64,000 nucleotides of DNA from Crossaster papposus (taxonomy: Eukaryota > Echinodermata > Asteroidea > Velatida > Solasteridae): assembly GCA_037893245.1 (NCBI GenBank), contig JBAIAA010000251.1:1054001-1118000 (forward strand), given 5' to 3'. The notes beneath the pieces were generated by a model. That model was not told the origin of the DNA, searched no databases, and was given only the letters and a program-made list of their open reading frames with translations. Below, piece by piece: positions 10,552 to 18,960 of this stretch. Numbering within the stretch: the first letter of the stretch is position 1; each line of letters starts with the position of its first letter. The position numbers were made by a program, and so were the translations under genes.

Positions 10552-11259
10552 CTAAAATATTTTTACGTTTAAAATTATCTCTTTACCTCTGTTATCTAAC
10601 ACCTCACCAAGACCGTTTTTTAACGAAAACGTGAGGCTGTTTATTTTATCGGTTACTAACTCTTTTGGAGAATTGTTGTATTTGGCGTAAATTGGATCTT
10701 GGGGATTGTTTGAATGAGCAGCATCACCTAATAAAGGTATACCCTCCAAAAGATTGGTTTGCTTTCCGTTAACAAAATTTGAATGTGTAGACAGTTCTTC
10801 ACAATGTAAAAAGACCACGCTATAAAGATTTATGTTAAATTTTCCCAAATAATATTCAGTTGGATCACTGCTGTAGAACCAACTACTGGGTAAACCTAAA
10901 AGTTTAGACAAATTACTCGATAGTTTTAAAGTTACCCTAGCATCACGGGTCACCATGAACCAATTCAATAGTTTATTTTTTTTCGGAATAATGTTTATAT
11001 GTTGAATAACATCTTTTAAACGATCTTTTAAAGAATAAAGATTCCATCGACCGGGACTGATCGTGGTCATACCTTCTTTTCTGTTATGCCGAGTAGTTGT
11101 AAAATAATGTATTGTCTCTACTTTCTCGACGTTATAAAAACCCACGTCTAAAATAACGCTGCTTAACTTAATGCGACGGTCACCCCCGACGTTATCTATA
11201 GGTCGAGGTAGCTCAAAAGTCTGCTCTTTTTTGGTCATAACAAAAGTGTGCGACTGCAT
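10552..11259 (-). CDS. Minor-capsid-like protein, paralogue 1
   Basis: 235 codons, intact, ending LNVKIF. It contains ELPRPIDNVGGD near the N-terminus, a LSSNLSKLLGLP block, then INLYSVVFLHCEELSTHSN and KINSLTFSLKNGLGEVLDN. These match the paralogue downstream and recall the Polinton protein family whose members carry an LP-x-PIDL entry and a sheet-rich end. A role as penton or other minor capsid protein is inferred from its place beside the major capsid gene. It is transcribed divergently from the capsid gene across a 37-bp gap. The start is fixed by the paralogous MQSH and the nearby promoter-like region. Confidence 0.7.
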   Translation of the reverse strand: MQSHTFVMTKKEQTFELPRPIDNVGGDRRIKLSSVILDVGFYNVEKVETIHYFTTTRHNRKEGMTTISPGRWNLYSLKDRLKDVIQHINIIPKKNKLLNWFMVTRDARVTLKLSSNLSKLLGLPSSWFYSSDPTEYYLGKFNINLYSVVFLHCEELSTHSNFVNGKQTNLLEGIPLLGDAAHSNNPQDPIYAKYNNSPKELVTDKINSLTFSLKNGLGEVLDNRGKEIILNVKIF

Positions 11260-11296
11260 TTTAAAAAAAGGAAAAAAATAAAAAGTTAATATAAAA
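11260..11296. promoter_or_regulatory. Compact divergent promoter between minor-capsid-like and MCP genes
   Basis: Only 37 bp separate the two start codons. On the plus strand GTTAATATAAAAATG leads straight into the capsid ATG. On the minus strand an AT-rich, pyrimidine-heavy tract leads into the other ATG. This leaves no room for conventional upstream elements unless they lie inside the coding regions. Confidence 0.5.
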
Positions 11297-12565
11297 ATGA
11301 ACGCGACTTATGGAAACAAACTTAATCCACACAGACGCCTTAAAAATCCTCGGGGTATAAAAGGCAACCGCCAGACTGTAGTAGTAACTCACAATCCAAG
11401 CACGATCGACGCGAACGACAAATTAATAGTCAAGTTTCCGTCGTTGAGCTCCGACGACGTGATAGTTCCCGGTTCGGCAAAACTAGCTTTTAATATCGAT
11501 CTAACCTCGGACGACGACGCCGATCGAAGTCTGTTTAAAAATCTAGGACGAAATCTCGTCAAACAAATAAGAATATGTATCGGAGGTCGGGAGATCGTAA
11601 ACTTGACCGACGCCGACGTTTATAACATTTTTCAAGATCTTTGGTTACCCACAGGTATCAGAGATCACTACGCCGGAAACGAGATTGCCAACATATCGAA
11701 CCTACGTGTGGGTACCGGTAACGCGGTTGCCGCTGCCAACTCTGGAAAAGACAAAGCGATAGCGGATGCCCTTGGAAACAGATTTTGTATACCTCTAGAC
11801 TTTGAAATGCTCACGGATCATCAACCGTTTTATCCATTCGCTCTAAACGACCAACTGTCTTACGAACTTATTTTTAACGAGTACTCTAAAGTCGTAAATT
11901 CTACCGACTCCGAAGCGAGTTATCGCATCTCTAACTTGGCGCTAGAATACGAGATCGTTTCTAACAAATATTTATCTCAAATCTTAGCTCAAAAATGTCT
12001 CGACAAGACGCAGTTTTTGTTCGATAGAATTCAGAGACACGAAGTAAGATCTATCGATAAATCGGACACCACCTGGAACTTTAATTTAAACATAGCGGTT
12101 AAAAGTCTCAAGGGTATACTGTTTTTGTTTAAAGAGACGACTACGAAAACCCCTGAACTTTTTTATAACCCAAAGATAGACAAAGTTAGCGTGACGATAG
12201 AAGGAAAACCTAATCAACTCTATAGTTCGGGTCTCAAGAGCTATCAACACTGGGGAGAAATCAACAAGTTCTTTGGAGACTCACCCACCGAGCTAGGGGG
12301 TGGTATATGTAAAGATTTAGGGTTGACGGGGATGGATATCGGTGATTATTTTTTGAGAAGATACGGACTTTGGTTGGATATGAGATCGACGGAAGACAAT
12401 AAAAATCACGGATCGGGTAAACAAATCGGTGATATAAGTGGAGGAATCTCTATATTGATGGAACGCGAAGCTCAAACCGCTGGTGCTCTAAAATGTTACG
12501 TCTTTTTAGTGATGGACGCGCAACTTAACATCCAAGGAGGTCGCTTGAGCAGCGTCAACTTTTAA
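11297..12565 (+). CDS. MCP: Polinton major capsid protein (double jelly-roll, F54H12.2-like)
   Basis: 422 codons, intact. The N-terminal block (HNPSTIDANDKLIVKFPSL, then VIVPGSAKLAFNIDL) is characteristic of the Polinton capsid proteins that animal genome annotations call F54H12.2-like. FCIPLDFEMLTDHQPFYPF and LNDQLSYELIFNE lie mid-protein. The C-terminal region has LWLDMRSTEDN and ends GGRLSSVNF. The length fits a double jelly-roll hexon. It would form the pseudo-hexameric capsomers of an icosahedral particle. It lies next to the ATPase (40 bp downstream) and opposite the minor-capsid-like genes, the expected morphogenesis cluster. TATAAAAATG precedes the start. The fully open frame contrasts with the broken replication genes. 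Confidence 0.88.
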   Translation: MNATYGNKLNPHRRLKNPRGIKGNRQTVVVTHNPSTIDANDKLIVKFPSLSSDDVIVPGSAKLAFNIDLTSDDDADRSLFKNLGRNLVKQIRICIGGREIVNLTDADVYNIFQDLWLPTGIRDHYAGNEIANISNLRVGTGNAVAAANSGKDKAIADALGNRFCIPLDFEMLTDHQPFYPFALNDQLSYELIFNEYSKVVNSTDSEASYRISNLALEYEIVSNKYLSQILAQKCLDKTQFLFDRIQRHEVRSIDKSDTTWNFNLNIAVKSLKGILFLFKETTTKTPELFYNPKIDKVSVTIEGKPNQLYSSGLKSYQHWGEINKFFGDSPTELGGGICKDLGLTGMDIGDYFLRRYGLWLDMRSTEDNKNHGSGKQIGDISGGISILMEREAQTAGALKCYVFLVMDAQLNIQGGRLSSVNF

Positions 12566-12604
12566 AAAACTATAATAACTAGTCTATATAAAAGACACGC
12601 CAAC

Positions 12605-13234
12605 ATGAGTAAGATGACACCACACTGCGCTTTAATATGTGGAAGAACAAACTCTGGTAAAACAAAGTTTGCGTTAGACTTGCTAGAAAACGAATATGTC
12701 AACAATTTTGAATACTTGGTGATCATATGTCCGACTCTGTCAAACAACAAAACGTATCACGAGAGACCTTGGTTTTTTAACGACCCCAACGTTTACGCGT
12801 GCGACCCCGACGTCGAAAATATGAACATGAACGAAGCCATAGACTTTTACAGAACGAAATGTAAAGGATTGCACACTTTGTTTTTAATCGACGACTGCAG
12901 CGCTTATCAAGCGATAAAATATCGAAAGGGTTCTAGAGGCGGTAGTAGTGTGTGCATGTTATCTAAATTAGCCTTTAGCGGTAGACACGATAACCACAGC
13001 TGTTGGTTATTGACTAAAAAATAAAACAGCGTTTTAAAAGATTATCGCGAACAGACTCAATGGGTCGCTATTTTTTATTGCAAAGACAAAAAAAGTTTTG
13101 ATAATTGCCTCGACGAAAATGATGTGGTGCCGGATAATAAAAGGCGAGACATAAAACAATATCTCAAAGACACTCCCTATAGTAAATTGATTTTATATAC
13201 GGATACTCCGGCTAAATGGAACTTGTATAGCTAG
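12605..13234 (+). pseudogene. ATP: FtsK/HerA-type DNA packaging ATPase, nonsense mutation
   Basis: The frame opens at 12605, hits TAA at 13022-13024 after 139 codons, and stays open in the same frame to TAG at 13232-13234 (209 codons in all). Walker A is GRTNSGKT (residues 13-20) and Walker B is LFLIDD (92-97). The region after the stop (WVAIFYCKDKKSF) reads as the normal family C-terminus, so the TAA is a point mutation and not the true end. The enzyme would drive genome packaging into the capsid. A TATATAAAAG box lies 14 bases before the ATG. The final codons run directly into the GCTAGTTG repeat array. Confidence 0.82.
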
Positions 13235-13517
13235 TTAAGCTAGTTGTTAGCTAGTTGGGTTTTGTTGAACAGCTAGTTGATGATTTGTTGATGATTTGTT
13301 GTATAGCTAGTTGTCAGCTAGTTGTTAAGTACTTGCATAGCTAGTTGCGATTTGTTAAACAGCTAGTTGTCAGCTAGTTGTTAAGTACTTGCATAGCTAG
13401 TTGCGATTTGTTGTATAGCTAGTTGTCAGCTAGTTGTTAAGTACTTGCATAGCTAGTTGCGATTTGTTGAACAGCTAGTTGTCAGCTAGTTGTCAGCTAG
13501 TTGTCAGCTAGTTTATC
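13229..13517. repeat. GCTAGTTG tandem array inside the Polinton
   Basis: About 285 bp of nested repeats sit between the ATPase stop and the next gene. The core AGCTAGTTG occurs well over ten times. A longer unit of about 57 bp (GCTAGTTGTCAGCTAGTTG, then TTAAGTACTTGCATA, then TTGCGATTTGTT) occurs about three times. The array starts with the last two codons of the ATPase gene and ends just before a TATAATAAATG start. An origin, a protein-binding array or a packaging site are possibilities; nothing here proves one. Confidence 0.8.
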
Positions 13518-13529
13518 TCGCTATAATAA

Positions 13530-14181
13530 ATGTTTGTGGTGATCGATCTTTTGCTCAAATTTATTATAGCATCAACCTTATGTATTTTATCTTACGAATA
13601 TTTTTCTCTTAAAAATAAATTATATCGCTTTATAAAAATGGAGCTGTCTACTTTAGACCTCAACACACCAGCGTCACCAGCGTCGCAAACGGAAAAAAAC
13701 ATAAAACTAGACGGTTGGGTGTAGTATCAGCCGGTGATTCTAAAAAGTATTTAGGTAAAGAATTTAGCCAGGGAGATATAGAAAACCTAGACGCGAACAA
13801 ACAAGAAAAAATGTATAACCATTACGAGGCTCGACTAGGTAAAGAAATGATTACTAGTTTGGGTAACTGCGTGCTGGGAATTTACTCTAGAGTTTTAGGC
13901 GCGAGTCTACCTATGATCAAACCCCTAGGTGTCAGTCTACGAGTAGACTCGGAAGACGCACTCACCAAAGATCTAGAGGAAGATCCAGTTATATCTCGAT
14001 AGCCAGTTTACTCTGTGAAGTTTATTACAACTACGGAATGTTGTTGTCACCGTTAGTAGGTGTCTTGATAACGTCTAAACATTTAGTTATTAACAAAAAT
14101 TATATACCTATAATAAAAGATGAGTCAACAAGAGAGCCCTCTCCAACCAGAGACCTCAAAAATACAGACGGTGACGACTAA
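13530..14181 (+). pseudogene. Polinton virion/membrane protein, frameshifted
   Basis: The first frame (13530-13724) begins MFVVIDLLLKFIIASTLCIL, a likely membrane anchor. It has a second in-frame ATG at 13639, itself preceded by TATAAAAATG. Coding continues in another frame from about 13720 to 14002 (KKYLGKEFSQGDIENLD, CVLGIYSRVLGASLPM) and then in a third to a stop at 14179-14181 with a hydrophobic GMLLSPLVGVLITSKHLV segment. Two single-base shifts therefore break it. I do not recognise a function. Its place downstream of the ATPase in the structural gene block and the TATAATAAATG at its start suggest a late virion protein. The last part overlaps the next gene's start, so the true end may be a little earlier. 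Confidence 0.55.
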
Positions 14182-14476
14182 AACTAAAAATCCCGAGAGA
14201 GTAAAACAAGGCAAGGCATTAGCGGAACACAACAAAAAGAGAAAAGAACAAATTGCTAAGATGCAAAATATAGACATAAAAACTACTCCTCCTTCTTCAT
14301 ACACGGTAGTTGGGTCGTTGTCGCTGGTGGTTGTTATAGTTTTAGGAGGACTGTATATATGGAGCCAAAAAAGCCCCACACCTCTAACACAGCCAGCCCA
14401 GCCAACGGCAAAGAGCCCAAAAGAGAAACCACCTTTAACAACTCTCCATGATAATGCGTGGGTGGAAATGGAATAA
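14120..14476 (+). CDS. Small single-TM Polinton protein
   Basis: 118 codons, intact. The N-terminal half is hydrophilic and basic, with KNPERVKQGKALAEHNKKRK. One hydrophobic segment (VVGSLSLVVVIVLGGLYIW, about residues 61-81) follows, then a proline- and lysine-rich tail. Similar small proteins with an NPERVKQGK-like basic stretch before a single membrane span are common in animal Polintons. A virion-membrane or capsid-lining role is a guess. TATAATAAAAG sits directly before the ATG. Confidence 0.72.
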   Translation: MSQQESPLQPETSKIQTVTTKTKNPERVKQGKALAEHNKKRKEQIAKMQNIDIKTTPPSSYTVVGSLSLVVVIVLGGLYIWSQKSPTPLTQPAQPTAKSPKEKPPLTTLHDNAWVEME

Positions 14477-14510
14477 AAAAAATTAAAAACAAAATAAGCA
14501 CGTTTAATAA

Positions 14511-14738
14511 ATGGATACTAATAGCATCGTCAACAATTTCTATCACGCCGCTATCATCTCTATGTTAAGCGTGGGATTTACCATGTTTAGTAAAAAACTG
14601 TTGAAGATCAAACCGGCCGATCTCGACAAGTTGAGTGTGGAAGATGTAGCGAAACTAACGGCTACGATAAGCGGATCGATGTATGTAAAAACCTGGCTTG
14701 TATCGCAAAATATACTTCCACCAAATATATTAAATTAG
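14511..14738 (+). CDS. Small conserved Polinton protein with LSVEDVAKL motif
   Basis: 75 codons, intact. A hydrophobic N-terminal segment (AAIISMLSVGFTMFSKKLL) is followed by DLDKLSVEDVAKLTATISG and a short end, NILPPNILN. I recognise this as a small ORF that recurs in Polintons between the basic single-TM protein and the coiled-coil protein. Its function is unknown. TTTAATAAATG marks the start. Confidence 0.65.
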   Translation: MDTNSIVNNFYHAAIISMLSVGFTMFSKKLLKIKPADLDKLSVEDVAKLTATISGSMYVKTWLVSQNILPPNILN

Positions 14739-14767
14739 ACATAAAACTTTAGTTCGTTTATAATAAA

Positions 14768-15646
14768 ATGGCTGAAGGTGGAGATCTGTTTGAACCGGTA
14801 GAAGAAAACGAGGCAGAATGGGATGCGTCAGGAGAAAATCCAGATTACTCCCTCGACAACATAACTGCGTTAGATCCAGACGTTGTTCACGACCATGAAA
14901 ATACCTTAGAACAAGCGAGACGTTTTATGATTAATAATCCAATAGTCGAACATTTCTACAAATTTCACGGACGAAGTGATATGATTAAGCAATGGGAAAA
15001 ATTCGTAATAAAAAATAACACGTTGTTTTTTGTAACGGATGATGGAGAAGTACGTGTATCGCAAAAAACCAAACCCTATATACTTTTAAAATTAAGTTCC
15101 ATCGAAACAAATAATACGGGTGGTCTATGTTTTATTAGAAATGAATTAGGTTTTAAAGATTATAAAATAAAAAATCCACTTAGTAAAAAACAAGAAAAAG
15201 AACTCCAAAAGAATACGGAGTCTACCCCGATGCAATATCTTCCAAAAGCGGCCAGCGATTTAAGTGAAATTATCGTAACTTTGGTCGAAGAACAAGAACA
15301 AGAAACCAGTTTTACGGAAGAACGAGAAACCAGTTTTACGGAAGAACGAGAAACTGACTTACCCACCAGAGAGCTCTTGGCTTTAGACAAAACTCTTCAA
15401 ACGATGAGAGGCAACTTAGAACTGAATTTAGCGCGTCTCGGAGAACTCGACGATGAAATAGCCCAGACCGAAGGAGCATTAGCCGAATCAGTGAGCGACG
15501 GTTCCACGGCAGAAATGAGAGATAGATTAGTAGACTTAAGGTTAGAAAGATCGGCTAGATTAGAAGCCGCGTCTGCCAACGCAAAAGAACTCAGAATTAA
15601 GTCAGATGAACAGAATCAAAGAAACGATTATGAGTGTTTTAGATAG
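14768..15646 (+). CDS. Polinton coiled-coil protein, N-terminal part of a split gene
   Basis: 292 codons. It has an acidic N-terminus, a conserved middle (ARRFMINNPIVEHFYKFHGR, FRNELG-like end) and two exact ETSFTEER repeats. The long C-terminal helix (LQTMRGNLELNLARLGELDDE onward) is a predicted coiled coil. In related elements I recall this protein being continuous with the one encoded at 15606-16064. Here a one-base shift near 15603 ends the frame early with a short unrelated tail. It may therefore be one gene broken by a frameshift, or two overlapping genes. TTTATAATAAAATG precedes the start. Confidence 0.65.
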   Translation: MAEGGDLFEPVEENEAEWDASGENPDYSLDNITALDPDVVHDHENTLEQARRFMINNPIVEHFYKFHGRSDMIKQWEKFVIKNNTLFFVTDDGEVRVSQKTKPYILLKLSSIETNNTGGLCFIRNELGFKDYKIKNPLSKKQEKELQKNTESTPMQYLPKAASDLSEIIVTLVEEQEQETSFTEERETSFTEERETDLPTRELLALDKTLQTMRGNLELNLARLGELDDEIAQTEGALAESVSDGSTAEMRDRLVDLRLERSARLEAASANAKELRIKSDEQNQRNDYECFR

Positions 15647-16064
15647 CGACGAGACCTTAGGAGAAAAAATTAGAACGTTGTTTAGAGAACAAGGCGTGAC
15701 CATCGCGAGCATTTTGACGGCGTTTAGTTTGGCTATCGGTTTGATAGTAAAGAGCGTTTTATCTGTCGGTGCGCCGGCGCTCGCACCCACGCCGACGCCT
15801 GCGCCTACACCCGCACCCGCACCACCATCCCACTCGGGTAACGTAAAAGAATGGATACAGTCGCAACTAAAACACTTGTCAAACGTGCTCGCTAAACTAG
15901 GCTCTAAGCTGCTCGCCGCCTTGCCCGGAATTTTAGGCGGTATAGCGAGTTGGATATTTAACGTATTGAGTAAAACCGCCGGATGGTTGGGAGAACACGT
16001 GTGGACCCTTATAGTGGGAGTCGGAACTTTAACTTTTGTTTATTTACAAAAGCGTCTTGGTTAA
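15606..16064 (+). CDS. Polinton membrane protein with LFREQGVTIASILTA motif
   Basis: 152 codons. LFREQGVTIASILTAFSLAI is the most recognisable stretch, leading into a membrane segment. An alanine/proline repeat linker (APTPTPAPTPAPAP) follows, then an amphipathic region and two hydrophobic segments (LPGILGGIASWIF, LIVGVGTLTFVYL). The start overlaps the end of the previous frame by 41 bases. In related elements the two seem to be one polypeptide, so this may be its C-terminal half. The stop is immediately followed by the hairpin at 16064-16103. Confidence 0.65.
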   Translation: MNRIKETIMSVLDSDETLGEKIRTLFREQGVTIASILTAFSLAIGLIVKSVLSVGAPALAPTPTPAPTPAPAPPSHSGNVKEWIQSQLKHLSNVLAKLGSKLLAALPGILGGIASWIFNVLSKTAGWLGEHVWTLIVGVGTLTFVYLQKRLG

Positions 16065-16103
16065 AAAAAAAAGCCTTCTAGCAAAATAGAAGGCTTTTTT
16101 TTT
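16064..16103. terminator. Perfect hairpin between two convergent genes
   Basis: A stem of 17 bp (A-run plus GCCTTCTA against TAGAAGGC plus T-run) with a 6-nt loop (GCAAAA). It fills the gap between the plus-strand stop (16062-16064) and the reconstructed minus-strand stop (16102-16104). It is symmetric, so it would act on both transcripts. Hairpins at transcript 3' ends are established in mimivirus and some virophages; a like role here is inference. Confidence 0.75.
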
Positions 16104-17483
16104 ATCGCGCAGACTCGTACACCAGGTATCCTATACCCGCTATGGCTAAAGTACCGACAATCAGCGAAGTTTTTTCATACTCGTGAGGATCTCTCTGAAC
16201 GTTTTCAGGTGTGGGTGTGGGTGAGAGAGAGAAGGGTGTTGTTGGTGGTCAACGACCGCGTTTGTTTGAGCCGGGTTTTTAGACGTTGGTGTGGGTGTGG
16301 GAGGGGAGGGTGGTGGCGTTGGGTCTAGCAGAGGTGTTGGTGGTATGTTTGAGTTTATCTTTGAGTTTAATCCCAACGCCAACTCAGCGGTCGCAATCTG
16401 TATATTGTTGTTATATCCCTCGTGGGTTCCGACTCTCAATTGCATGTTCGAAGGCACTAGATATAATCCTTTTGCCAACACAAAGTGTAACGAACTCCTG
16501 GCGTATTGCAGCGAATCTTGAAATTGGGTTATAGATTCTTCCAGATCAGTCGGAGACGATATCAAACCTTCGACGATATTAACAAACTGGGTTTGGGCAT
16601 CGAGCCCCGTACCTGGAGTCAAAATACTAGTTTTTGTTTGCGCTTGAGCCCCCAGCAGAGCGTAAACATACGCCCTGACAGATTCGTTTATTTTTTCTAT
16701 TCCGACGTCGGTAAAGTGAGACTCTTGGATTATAAAACGTTTCCACGCCGAGCCAACGGCGTCGTCTTGCGTCAAATTTGTCACCGTTTGAGAGCTGTAA
16801 CGTCCAGATCCTCCAGGAGGATCCGAGGGGCCAAACCCCATTTTAGTTCCTCCCGCGTATTTACCGTAACTAATCCCTAAGTCCGTGGTATCATAGTCCC
16901 CCAAAGGTTTACCCCAAGCATAAGCCTGTCCCAATCCACCTGAGTATAGATCTACCGTCTGTATCCAAGTATTTTTAGGATCCGTAGAATAAAATCTACA
17001 CGCGTCGATATAAGACCCGCGATCTACGTTGTTGTTTATGACATTAAATACGTTATCGTTCGGAATGGGACATTTGAGAAACGACATTATTTTTCTAACG
17101 GTAAAATAAACGTGAAATCTGTATACGGCACTCGTCAAAAGATCCGTCGAATAAAGTAGATCCCACCCTAAACCGGCTCCGGTGGTACTACACCAAATGG
17201 CAAAATTAAGTTGATTTTGATAAAAAGTCATCGGTTGTGTTTTCCATCTGTTTATTACCTCGTCTGTTTTAACGACGGGTAACTTATAGTCGCTAAATAG
17301 ATCTGGAAAAGTAGCCGTAAAAGAACCGCGGTCGACCGCGTTAACTACTATTTCTAGACTCTTGAAATCTAAGTCCAGCTTGTTATCACTAGCAGCTTGC
17401 ATTTTTTTAGCTTTGGAATAATCGTCTTGTTCGATCAGTCTCGATATATTTTCTACGACCGTGTTGTTTATGTCGCTAATCAT
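16102..17483 (-). CDS. Conserved Polinton structural protein with C-terminal TM (probable frameshift)
   Basis: The main frame runs from 17483 to 16161 (440 codons). Recognisable blocks are VDRGSFTATFPDLF, LNFAIWCSTTGAGLGW, AVYRFHVYFTVRKIMSFL and WIQTVDLYSGGLGQ. They belong to a widespread but uncharacterised Polinton protein, probably capsid-associated. A proline-rich linker follows. Near 16190-16200 a second frame offers a better ending with a membrane span (IVGTLAIAGIGYLVY), stopping at 16102-16104 next to the hairpin. This suggests that a one-base shift replaced the natural tail. The gene starts divergently from the 17522 gene, 38 bp away, with CCTATAAAAAATG at the start. Confidence 0.7.
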
Positions 17484-17521
17484 TTTTTATAGGTATTTTT
17501 TATATTACCTTCTTTTAAAAT
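17484..17521. promoter_or_regulatory. Compact divergent promoter, 38 bp
   Basis: This gap serves two start codons. The minus-strand side reads ATATAAAAAATACCTATAAA just before its ATG, and the plus side reads TTTTAAAATATG. Size and composition closely match the 11260-11296 gap. Confidence 0.5.
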
Positions 17522-17949
17522 ATGGCTAGCATCGCTATGATGATCGGAGGAGCTATAGTTAACGCTTTAGCTTTCACGGGATCCAACTTTTTATTTTCGA
17601 GCATGAAACAACAAAAACAAGACGAAGAGCGCAAGAGACACGACTTGGCTTTAGAAAAACTGGCAACGGCAAAAAACAATTGGGAAAAATCTCGGGTAAA
17701 GTATCTCGATTGGCTAAACGATCGACTCAAAAAACAGCGAAGGCTCAAAGGACTTTTGAAAGTATAGACGAGGCTCTTAGGGAGTACAACTCGGTTACTC
17801 GCTCAAACGCACAAGTACCCGTAGGTCTGCAGCATGAGCCCACTCTAGCTGATTTTTATGCACCGAGCGAAGATCAAAAGACCGGTGAGTTGGTGTTTGT
17901 TTTGGGAGGAACTGCGTTGGTATGTTTTTTAGTTTATAAGTTTGTTTAG
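17522..17949 (+). pseudogene. Small Polinton membrane protein, frameshifted in an A-run
   Basis: The first frame opens with MASIAMMIGGAIVNALAF, a hydrophobic N-terminus, and continues through EERKRHDLALEKL and WEKSRVKYLDWLNDRL. It leaves the family pattern at the A6 run at about 17728. From there another frame gives ESIDEALREYNSVT, LADFYAPSEDQK and a terminal membrane span (FVLGGTALVCFLVYKFV) to the stop at 17949. I recognise the whole as one recurring Polinton protein with two hydrophobic ends. A single indel explains the break; it could be real or a homopolymer sequencing error. Confidence 0.65.
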
Positions 17950-17958
17950 TTAAGTTAA

Positions 17959-18960
17959 ATGGAAGCAAAGTTTAAAAAAGTGTATTACAGCCCCGCCGGT
18001 TATTGGAAGGGTGAGGGTGCGGTTGTAAAATTAGCTAACAAAACGGGCGCGTCCAAAGAAGAAACCAGCAATTGGTTAAAAAAACAAGCGTTGTGGCAAA
18101 TTTATTTACCACCTCCCTCATATATACCTCGACCTACGAGTTTAAACAAGTCCATGGTTGTGCCAAACGAAATGCACCAGATAGACTTGTTATTTTTACC
18201 TTATGATAAAGTCGGTAAAAAAGAATACAAGTACGCGATGACGGTCGTTGACGTGGCCACGCGTTTTAAAGAGGCCAAACCTTTGACCAACAAGACGAGT
18301 ACCCAAGTGGCTGACGCTTTAAGTCGAGTTTACGCTAGGTCACCTTTGACTTGGCCCAAGCTGTTAAAAGTAGACGCGGGTAAAGAATTTCACGGGGAAT
18401 TTTAAAAGCAACTATTAGAGAAAAAAGTCACGATACAAGTGGGAGAACCGGGCAACCACAGAGCGCAGGCAGTGGTCGAAAGATTTAACATGACTTTAGC
18501 AGAGATATTGTTTGGTCATCAATACGCTGCAGAGATTGTTAATCCAACAGAGAGATCGCGACTCTGGGCTAAAAGATTACCCGACGTGATTAAGGCGTTA
18601 AACGACGAAACCACTCGATTGATAACGACGGAAGATTACGAACCACTAACTCCTAAGCTTGCCATGCAAGAAACGCAAGTTCGCCAAATGAGTTCTTCTC
18701 CTGCAGACAAAGTAGAAAAAGAGTTGGTGAGAAAAGGCGATATTTTTAGATATCTTTACGCACCTGGTGAGTTAGAGGGAGGAGAACGCAGGCGAGCGAC
18801 CGATCCTATTTGGAGTCTCGAGGTTTTTGGGTTGGATCGCGCGATCAAAGTAGACAACCAGCCCACTCTTTATTATCTCAAGAAAGGTCCCAATCGAAGT
18901 TTCGTTAGTCAAGAGCTTCAAGTCGTTCCACCAGACACCGAGTTACCTCCTAGTTTATAG
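17959..18960 (+). pseudogene. INT: Polinton integrase (rve, DD35E), nonsense mutation
   Basis: The frame has 334 codons with one TAA at 18403-18405 (codon 149). The core is recognisable: MHQIDLLFLP holds the first Asp (residue 76), KVDAGKEF the second (139), and HRAQAVVERFN the Glu (174). The spacing between the second Asp and the Glu is exactly that of a DD35E retroviral-type integrase. The region after the stop ends with FVSQELQVVPPDTELPP, the SH3/chromo-like tail of Polinton integrases. The N-terminal part (YWKGEGAVVKLANKTG) is the usual Polinton extension. The enzyme would insert the element into host DNA; this copy would give only a truncated product lacking the catalytic Glu. It ends overlapping the convergent polymerase gene by a few bases. 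Confidence 0.88.

Noticed and set aside
16286..16880. Plus-strand frames opposite the 16102-17483 gene
   Set aside because: They are reverse-strand shadows of a recognisable conserved Polinton gene.
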